Assembly: GCA_026686845.1 (NCBI GenBank)
Contig: JAIVEN010000013.1
Span: 13,598,001 to 13,662,000 of the forward strand
Direction: 5' to 3'
DNA from: Adenanthera pavonina
Lineage: Eukaryota > Streptophyta > Magnoliopsida > Fabales > Fabaceae
DNA: 64,000 nt
The position numbers and the translations under genes were made by a program. A model generated the notes under the pieces. That model was not told the DNA's origin, made no database searches, and saw nothing but the letters and a program-made list of their open reading frames with translations. This document shows positions 55,697 to 64,000 of the stretch, piece by piece (within the stretch, counting starts at the first letter, position 1; every line of letters begins with the position of its first letter).

Positions 55697-58600
55697 TCAT
55701 TCCTTTCTAGCCTTAAGCTTAATCATTTTGCTATATGCCTTTCCTAATTGCCTAACTTCTCTAGATTTTCTTGTTTAAGTTTTTGTGGTTTATGTGGCTA
55801 CAACTTCAGATTCTCCAGTTTGTGTGGTTTCCTTCTCCCATTTTTTGGCATCATTAGGAGCAGTAGCTGGTATAAAGGGAGGAGGTAGCTGATCTGTAGG
55901 AATGGCTTAAAGAGGAATTGGAATAAATGACACAGAGGGAGGCATCTGAGGAAGATCATTATTAGCCTTTAAAGTCAGCTCTTGAGCCTCCCTTAAGATG
56001 TTAGCCAACCTAGCTCAATGTTCTACTGAGAGGCCATATCCAAAGGATAGAGGTTGAGGAGCTGGTAGAATGAACATTTCATATAACCTTTGCTTCTAAG
56101 CTTATATTACAGCATCATATGTAATAGTAGCAAAGTCAATATAAGGTACTATCCTCGTTTCCTCATTGAGAGTAGCTTGGATAATAGGTGCAGTAGTGAG
56201 GTTTGCAATAAACTTCTCCATTTGCTCAGTCTCTTGTGATGATAGAATTGAGTCTTGAGCTTCCTCCATCATTAGCTCAAGAGAGCCCTCTGCTTGAGTG
56301 GCTTCTTCCTCTATAGCATAGTTCAGAGATGGACCAGGACTAGTTTCATTGCTTGAGGATTAAGGAGTAGAAGTAGTATCATCTGGAGAGCTTATTTCAA
56401 AAGGACTTGGGATTTGTGGAAAGGTTATTTGAGGGGTTCTAAGGTACCGGTTTGAGGTGGTGCTAATATGACTGGAAGTGAATTTTGAATATCTTCATAT
56501 GCATAAGCTTTCACCTTGAGATTCTTGGCCAGGTTGGTTATTTGAGCTTGCAGGTGTGCAAACTTAGCATTCTGTTCCTGCCTAATACTTAACATCATTA
56601 CTGATAGGAAATCATATAGGTTAGATATAGTTTTAGGGGTAGCCAAAGTGGTTTGAATGGAAGGTTTAGGTTGCTATATGGGCTGAGGTTGAGTTGGCTA
56701 TGACTTAGGTTAAATGGTTGGAACAGTCTCAGAAGTAGTTTTTTGTTGTTGTGGCTCTTCCCCATCATAGAATAGATCTTAAGATTTACCAACCTCTTTC
56801 CCAATCCATCTACCCTTTCTTCTTTCAATCCCCATTCTCATTAATTCTTCTTCTTTAAATTACTCCATAGGCTTCCCTTTACCTTTCTCTATATGTTGTA
56901 TCTTGGCAAATTTGAGGACCTTGGTGATGATGGAGGCATAGGGCAGAGTGGAGTCTTTTTGCTGGTCTTCGGCCTTAATCATTCTTTGAAAGATTATGTG
57001 ACCCAGGTTGAGCTCTTTTCTTCTAATTAAAGCTATCATTACATGAGTTTCAACCCTGGTAATCATATTGAAGCTTCCTTCCTTGTTGAAAATAATCCTT
57101 GACACTATATAGTGTTGAATCAAAAGTTTTGATGATTTCAAACAACTAGACCTTGGAAAGGAGAATATCAAAGGAGTATGAAATGACAAAGTGAAGAAAT
57201 TCAATGAAGAACTTGTAAAGATTTAGTTGTTAGGATTTCTCACTATGTACACTAGTAAAAAGTTTTTATTCTTATTTATTTATGTTGCCACAACACTTAA
57301 ACGAGTAATTTCATAGTTATTCTTTGTTAGCATATGTTGAATTTGGCAAATACTAACTAACAGACAAATTTTGTAATAACTCACATGTATTTTGTGCAAA
57401 ATTTAAATGTTACTTGGTGAAATTCGAATATACAGAGGATTCATTTTTGACAGACGAATTTCAGTTATGAAATTCAAATTTTGGGCTAAGCATGGTTAGT
57501 GAATGTGTGCAAAATTCATATGAAACTTAGTCAAAATTTGAATGCTGATGAAATTCAAAGACAGTTCAGAGTCACTTCCTTTGATAGACGAACTTTGAAC
57601 CTCAAAATACAAATTTCGAATTATGAACTTCTAAGTCTCATTAGAGGATATCTCTAACAGACGAACTTTGAACCTCAAAATACAAATTTTGAATTATGAA
57701 CTTCTAAGTCTCATTAGAGGATATCTCTAACAAATGAACTTTGTAATTCAAAATTCAAATTTCACGGAGAACTTTTGTGCCATGTTGAACAAGCCTCTAA
57801 CAGACAAATTTCAGCTTCTGAAATTCAAATTTTGAGTGCATTGTGAAAATGTAAGACAACTGTTCAAACTCAATAGATGCACTTTTGATATGAAAATTTA
57901 TATTTTCTAACATGGGATATCTTTTATAAACTTAAAATTTGAATGTCACATTTGAATAGACAAATGTTGAAGTTCAATGTTGAAATCCTTAACCTTCTGT
58001 CTCTACAAAATTCATCTATTGAACCCTAAAATTTGAATTTTGGCATAATAAATGCAGTAAATGTGGTTAGTGAATGGCTATTTATGTATAGTAACTATTA
58101 GTTAAAGTTTCTAATGGCTAGATCTTGTGTCTAATAGCTAGTTAAGTTATAAATCTATAAATAGAACTTCATTTGAAGTTATGACTAATGAATTTGAGCC
58201 TGTCTTTGCAATAACTTTGCTAAATTTTTATGTCAAAGCTTTTTTACCCACACACAATATTTATTGTACCTTAACTTTCATATCCTCTCTATTTTAGAGA
58301 GTATTCATTCTGTATAAAATCTTTTCTTCATCTGGAAGAAAGATTCTTCGTGAGGGGAATCACAAAGGGTATTGGAAAACACTTATAAGAGTGTTGATTA
58401 TAAAATTTGAGTGTTCTTAGAATAGAGCACGAGTCTATACTGAGGTATTGCAAGGAGCCTATGGAATTCTTGTTGATAGTGAAAATCTCAAGTGGTGATT
58501 TGAGAACTAGATATAGGTCAAGTGGATCAGACTAAACCAAGATAAATTTCTGAGTTCTCTATTCCCTTATCTTACATTTACATTCATTTTCACTACACTT

Positions 58601-59434
58601 TGTTTTTCTATAAGCTTTTACTTTCACTGTGAACTTACATTTTTGTAGAAGAATTTTAAACTTCCCAATTCATCCCCTCTTAGGAAGCCAGCAATCCTAA
58701 CATATAGTATAGTACTCTTACTTGTACACTAAAGTTAGAAGGCTTCACAATTTTCAATGAAAGCTTATTTAACCATCTCCTAAAGAGTTTATCCAGGATT
58801 ATGCTCTCTTTGTAATTCAGATATTTCCACCTTCCTCTTCTGCTTCATCATCCTCATCCATGTACTTGGTGGCAAAAATATCAATCTTAAATCCATCTTA
58901 TTCAGCAATCTCTAAAATGTTATTAAGATTTTCATCTGTCAGCCACAGATTCCTAGACCTTAGTGTTACTTGGTATTGTTTCTTCTTGTCATTAAACTTG
59001 AATGAGGTATACCAAGTCTTGATCACTTTGTCATCATATCTTTCTTTAATTTCCAAAAGGTTTTTATACTTTCCCATCCATATTCCAGCATCAAAATTGT
59101 TTGAAACCAAAAATTGCTCCAAATTAGTGCAATGAGGAGTTATTACCTTCTTTGTAGCAAACTTTGTGGTAAATTCATTTAAGATTTGTTTAGATCTACA
59201 AGGAGCTATATGGTCATCTAAAGTTCCTTAGACTCAGTACTTGACATAGATCAGTAGGGGTTAGTTTCTTTGATTTTGCCTTTGAAGTTATTTTCTATTT
59301 CTTTAATGGTGTTCTCTTACTGGATTCGGCCTTCCTTTTCTGGTATCTCCTTCCTTTAAGGCATACTGAGATTTGGTGGAATGTTTGAGCCTGGTCTGTT
59401 CCTTCCCAACATTGGCATTCTTCACTCTGACTAT
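55697..59434 (-). pseudogene. Element D ORF2, interrupted by a solo LTR
   Basis: The former start at 59434 is now ATA (KIVRVKNANVGKEQ). Then LEQFLVSNNFDAGIWMGKY, NLWLTDENLNNILEI, YMDEDDEAEEEGG, the solo LTR 57113-58702, then VSRIIFNKEGSFNMITRVE, NLGHIIFQRMIKA, STLPYASIITK, AKFAHLQAQITNLAKNLKV and a final KAYSKMIKLKARKE before TGA at 55699-55697. It is the same protein as ORF2 of A and B, with a full C-terminus as in A. Many stops are present. Its presence in three copies shows ORF2 is an original part of the family. Confidence 0.75.
57113..58702 (+). mobile_element. Sirevirus-type solo LTR inside element D ORF2
   Basis: It runs from TGTTGAATCAAAAG to CCAGCAATCCTAACA, 1590 bp, flanked by perfect 5-bp duplications TATAG (57108-57112 and 58703-58707). 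A TATA box is at 58156-58164. In the U3, one unit with CAGACGAACTTTGAACCTC is duplicated almost exactly in tandem (about 57588-57660 and 57658-57730). Confidence 0.92.
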
Positions 59435-60436
59435 TTTTGTAAGAAGTTTGTGTTAAGGAATGCTCTAAAGATGTTTATGAGGTTCAGTTTGGAGTTTAAT
59501 CAGTGGAAAACGAAGTTTAGTTAAAGGAATTTGAGAATGGATGAGAGAGACGAGGAATAGCTATAATTGAGATATGAATAGGGTTACGTCTATTTAGAGC
59601 TTGGCCCTTTGAGTTTTCTTATGTAACCATTCGATAGAGGAATTTTGGTGGCCAAAATTTGAATTTCAGTCAGTTACATTGCCTACATAACACAGAGAAA
59701 CTGTCTTGATAGATGAATTTTCAATCTTGAAGTTTGTTTGTGAAAGACTTAACATACAAAGGATATCTTCAACAATTGAATGTTAGTCTTGCAATTCGAC
59801 TATTAGAGACGTATCATGGATAGATATTTCAATAGACAAATTTTGTGTCCTCAAAGTTCAAATTTTGAAGTCTTTAGCTAAAGACATGCAAACACAAGAG
59901 ATCCAACAGATGAATATTGAGATTCAAAGTTCATATTTTGAGACTTTATAAGGAAAAGTCTAAAATGTGAATATTGAATCATCAAAATTTGAATGTTGTC
60001 CATACAGACAAAGCAAATACACATACCAACATTCAAAATATGAATTTCAATTAATCAACAGAAGGATTTCGAGTAGGCTGAAACACTGGTACAACATGTG
60101 AAGCACTGAAATGCAACTGTTAAAGCTTAAAGTTTGAATTTTAACCATGTAAAGTCATTTAATAAGCTAGATGGAGTATGGAAATTCGTCTATTAGCAGT
60201 GAAAATGGGGATTTTGTAGGATTGAGCTTACAAACAGATACTGAATATTCAAATTTGCAATCTCCTTTAGCAAATGTTGATTGCTTAGATGCAGGATACT
60301 TTATTATTCTGAATTCTTATCATATAAACTTATAAGGAGTACCTATAAAATACTTCAAACATACTCCGATGCTTAAGTTAGTGTATGATTTAACAGATTA
60401 ACTTTAGAAAGTAAACAGATTTAGATAGAAGCTTGC
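59435..60436 (-). promoter_or_regulatory. Element D pol-ORF2 spacer with motif array
   Basis: Non-coding. It holds degenerate copies of the GAATTTTGGTGGCCAAAATT and AAATTCGTCTATT motifs (about 59630-60210), as in the A and B spacers. Confidence 0.45.
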
Positions 60437-62939
60437 TTATAGTTCATTAGGATTTACCATTCCCAATTATCTTCTAATTTTACAATATCTATCCTCTGGA
60501 AATGGTTTGGTCAAGATGTTTGCAAGCTGATCTTCTGTAAGGACAAATTCTAATATAATGTCTTTTTTTAGAATATGATCCCTTAAGAAATTATGTCTGA
60601 CTTTAATGTGATTTGTTCTTGAATGCATTACTGGATTCTTTGTAGTGTTGATGACACTTTAATTGTCACATCTAACAGGAATTTCATTCATCTTAATTTC
60701 AAGATCTTCTTTTAGTTGCTGCTTCATCCAAAAGGATTTGAGCACAGTAGCTTCCATTAACTATGTATTCAGCTTCTGTTATGGAGAGAGCCATACTATT
60801 CTACTTCTTGCTGAACCGTGAGACTAGGGATCTTAAAAGAAATTGGCATATACCACTTGTGCTTTTTTTATCGATCTTGGATCTAACAAAGTTAGTATTA
60901 GTGTAACCAACGAGCTCTTCTCTATTGCCCTTTGGATACTAGAGTCCCATTTGTGATGTTCCAAGTAGATATTTGAATATTCTTTTTATAGCTGTTGCAT
61001 GGGACTCCTTGGGACATGATTGGAACCTTGAACACATGTAGACACTAAATATGATGTCAAGTCTACTAGCTGTTAGGTACAGTAAGGAACTAATCATTTT
61101 TCTATATTGAGTTATGTCAAATGGTTTTCCTCCTTCATCCATATCAACCTTTGTAGCAGAGGCCATTGGAGTTTCATTGATTTAGCATTTTCCATCCTAA
61201 ATTTCTTTAGCAACTTGTTTAGATATTTTGATTGATTCAGGAAGATGACATCATCAAATTGTTTGATTTACAGTCCAAGGAAAATGTTGAGTTCTTCTAT
61301 CATTAACATCTCAAATTCACTCTGCATTAGCTTAGAGAAATCCTTGTACAAAGATTCATTAGTGGCACCAAATATAATATCATCAACATAAATTTGAGCA
61401 ATAAGTAAATCTTTGTTTTTCCTTTTAGTAAAAAGATTTGTATCAACTTTACCTCTATTGAACCCCTATTCAATTAGGAAGTTATTAATCTTTCATACCA
61501 TCTCTAGGTGTTTGTTTTTATCCATAAAGAGCTTTCTTCAATTTATATATATTCTTCGTTTAGTTGAGTTCTCAAATCCTAGAGATTGGTCAACATAAAC
61601 TTCTTCCATGATATAACCATTTAGAAAAGTACTTTTTACATCCATTTGATATAGCTTAATGTCTTTTATACAAGCATAGGTTAAGAGAATTCTTATTGCT
61701 TTCAATTTTGCAACTGGAGCAAAAGTTTCCTCATAATCTATACCTTCTTCTTGATTATATTCTTTAGCCACTAGCCTAGCTTTGTTTCTGATTATTGTTC
61801 TAGATTCATCAAGTTTGTCTCTAAACACTTATTTGGTTCCAATAATTGGATGATCTTTGGGCTTGGATACTAAGTCCTAAACTTAATTTCTCTCAAATTG
61901 ATTTATTTCTTCTTGCATAACTATTATCCAATATTCATCACTTAATACTTATTCAGTATACTTAAGTTCAATTTGAGAAATAAATGCACAATTATTTATT
62001 TGATCTCTAAGTTGTCTTCTTGTTTTAACATTCTCCTGAACATCCCCAATTATTTGATCAACAAGATAACTCCTTTGATATCTTTAAGCTCTAGATAGTT
62101 CTTGAGAAATTTCTTCATTTTCATCAAGTACTTGATCTTTCTCCTGAATATCTTCATCTACAGCAATAGATTCAGTTATTTTTAGAGATTCTGTTTTATT
62201 TTCCTTAGAGAGGTTCATGTTTTTAAAACTTGAAATTGGTTCATCCTCATTTGAGTCAGGTTTAGAAAGAGTTTCATTTTCAATAAATACTATATGCATA
62301 GATTCTTCTATGGTTTTAGACTTTTTATTGAATATTTTATATGCTTTACTTCTATTTGAATAGCTAAGAAATGTATCTTCATTTGATTTGGCATCAAACT
62401 TGCCCAAGTTTTCTTTACTGTTATTGTGTATGTAGCAAGTGCATCCAAAAACATGAAGATAAGAGAGGTTGCACTTCTTTCCCTTGTATAGCTCGTATGG
62501 AGTTTTGCCAAGAATGGGTATAATGTAGGCTCTGTTCATTAGGTAGCTTGCTGTGCTTACTACATCAACCCAAAAGTACTTTGGCAGTCCTTTTTCATTC
62601 AGCATTGCATGATTCATTTCTTCAAGCACTCTATTTTTCCTCTCAACAACTCCATTTTGCTGAGGTGTTCTTGGAGCAGAGAAGTTGTGCTCTATTCCAT
62701 TGTCTTCACAATAGACAGCAAATTGAGCATTTTCGAACTCACCACCATGATATGTTCTAATACACACAATAGAGCAACCTTTCTCATTTTGAATTTTCCT
62801 AGCTAAGATTAGAAATGCGTCAAATGTCTCATATATAGAAAAAAGAAATAAAGTCTAAGTAAATATAGAATAATCATCAATTACAACAAGCATATATATG
62901 TTACCACCAATGCTTTTAACGCGACTAGAACCTATCAAA
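60437..62939 (-). pseudogene. Element D pol, 3' half (integrase, RT, RNase H)
   Basis: From 62939 leftwards: SRVKSIGGN, IRTYHGGEFENAQF (catalytic Asp replaced by Tyr, since A and B read IRSDHGGEFEN), SAPRTPQQNGVVERKNRVLEEM, YELYKGKKCNLSYLHVFGC (integrase end); YNQEEGIDYEETFAPVAKL, QMDVKSTFLNGYIMEEVYVD, YVDDIIFGATNESL (RT, about 61400-61370); RIFKYLLGTSQMGL, KSTSGICQFL, ALSITEAEYI (RNase H); end VNPNEL and TAA at 60439-60437. Several stops (WVF to stop-VF, near 61830). PQQNG is intact where A and B carry a stop. Confidence 0.87.
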
Positions 62940-64000
62940 TGTTAGGTTTGCTGGCTTCCAAGAGAGGGTAAATTGGGAAGTTCAAAATTTTTTTGCAAAA
63001 TAATGATAGAACAGTGATAGTAGAAGTTTTTAAAAAATAGAGTACATAATATATAAAGCAATTGCAAAGTAAAAGAGGAAAGAATACAGAGATTTATTTT
63101 AATTCGGTCTACTCCACTTGACCTATGTCCTATTCTCAAGCCACCACTTAAGATTTTCCATAATCTTGTAGGAATTTAGTGGACTACTTGCTATGCCACA
63201 GTACAAGCTTATGCTATGTTCTAAGAGCTCTCAAATATATACTCTGTACTCTTACAAAGTGTTTCTCAAATCCCTTGTGAAAACCCCTTATAAGTAAATC
63301 CTTCTTCCAGATAAAGAAAAGACTTTATACATAATGAAAAAGTCTCTAATGCAGAGTAACTGAGACAATTGAAGTGTAGTAAATGAAGTGTGAGAGAATA
63401 AAAGGCTTTAACTAAAGATTTCAGCAGACTTTCAGCATTTACAGCATAAATTCATTACCCATAACTTCAAATGAAGTTTTATTTATAGATTTGTGATTTA
63501 ACTAGATGTTAAACACAAGATCTAGCCGTTAGAGACGTTACCCAATGGTTACTTTACAAAACTAGCCATTTACCAACAACATTTAATACGTCTAACACAC
63601 TAAAATTCAAATTTTGGGTGCTAACAGACAAATTTCACAGAAACTATAAGTGAAAGACTTTAATGTTGAATTGCCAAAATTCATCAATTCAAGAGTGAAA
63701 TTTGAATTTGTCAAATATATACTATGTTAAAACATATGAATTCTCATATTCAAAGTATATTTGTTGAGTGTGAACAATTGTTTCATATTTCTACAGTGCA
63801 CTCGAAATTTAAATTTTGGGAGGCCAAAATTCGTCTGTTAGTGATAAGCTCAACATTGCACAAAAGTTCCACTTTGAGAAATTCAAATTTCGTACTTTCA
63901 AAATTTGTCTGTCAGAGACATCTCTAATCAGACTTATAAGACTTCTTTCCAAAATTCAAATTTTTAAAACCAAAATTTGCTAGTCAGAGGGACTGTCTTG
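62940..64000 (-). mobile_element. Sirevirus-type LTR inserted in element D integrase (partial)
   Basis: It begins TGTTAGGTTTGCTGGCTTCC, the LTR 3' end on the minus strand, between D-L and I-G of the integrase motif DLIGSSRV. At least 1061 bp are present. TATAAATAAA is on the minus strand near 63480 and the motif array starts near 63600. Whether it is solo or part of a full element lies outside the window. The left flanking 5 bp are TCAAA. Confidence 0.88.

Larger units (their letters stand above)
53842..64000 (-). mobile_element. Element D: Sirevirus-type Ty1/copia, 5' part beyond the window
   Basis: From left to right on the plus map: 3' LTR (53842-55365), purine tract, ORF2 (55697-59434), spacer, and pol from its stop at 60437 to mid-integrase at 62939. 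There an LTR of the same lineage is inserted and runs past the window end. A solo LTR (57113-58702) interrupts ORF2. Gene order is the same as in A and B. The 5' LTR and gag are not in the window. Confidence 0.88.

Overview
The window is nuclear DNA of a flowering plant, most likely a eudicot. The evidence is one intron-rich gene whose product matches the plant-specific nuclear-pore basket protein NUP1/NUP136, set in AT-rich DNA crowded with plant LTR retrotransposons, RTE-type LINEs, hAT relics and MITEs. I cannot name the species.

Region 1 (1-12.7 kb) holds one real host gene on the minus strand, NUP1. I rebuilt nine coding exons (start codon 12563-12561, stop codon 1208-1206). They join in frame at every splice site into about 1340 residues, ending in a large FG-repeat exon. 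Intron 3 uses a GC donor and carries a stack of old insertions: a TIR element, in it an RTE LINE relic, and in that a second RTE fragment of opposite orientation with a 20-bp target duplication.

Region 2 (13.4-36.4 kb) is a nested pair of Ty1/copia elements of Sirevirus type. Element A (13386-36411) was hit in its reverse transcriptase by a Tourist-like MITE and in its RNase H by element B (19925-31011). Both have LTRs of about 1.6 kb, a tRNA-Met-type primer site, gag, pol (protease, integrase, RT, RNase H), a non-coding spacer and a further large ORF2 downstream of pol. Both are dead, and they share several nonsense codons.

Region 3 (36.4-44.4 kb) is a graveyard of DNA transposons: a short hAT relic, a SINE-like unit split by a hAT-type MITE, a long decayed BED/hAT transposase gene, and an odd arrangement of inverted arms each followed by the same 0.8-kb direct repeat.

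Region 4 (44.4-64 kb) holds more LTRs of the same Sirevirus lineage, mostly solo: one nested in another (44440-47399), one at 47838-49367, one inside element D (57113-58702), and one running off the window end. Element D itself (minus strand, from 53842 past 64000) keeps its 3' LTR, ORF2 and the 3' half of pol. A 2.87-kb Ty3-like solo LTR (50218-53083) has perfect 5-bp target duplications. In all, ten LTR copies of one lineage lie within 51 kb.

The most unusual structure is in these Sirevirus LTRs. Their U3, upstream of a conserved TATA box, is a semi-regular array of two short motifs (CAGACGAAYTTTG and GAAAATTCGAATTTC). The same unit recurs in reverse orientation in the pol-ORF2 spacer, ahead of the downstream gene.
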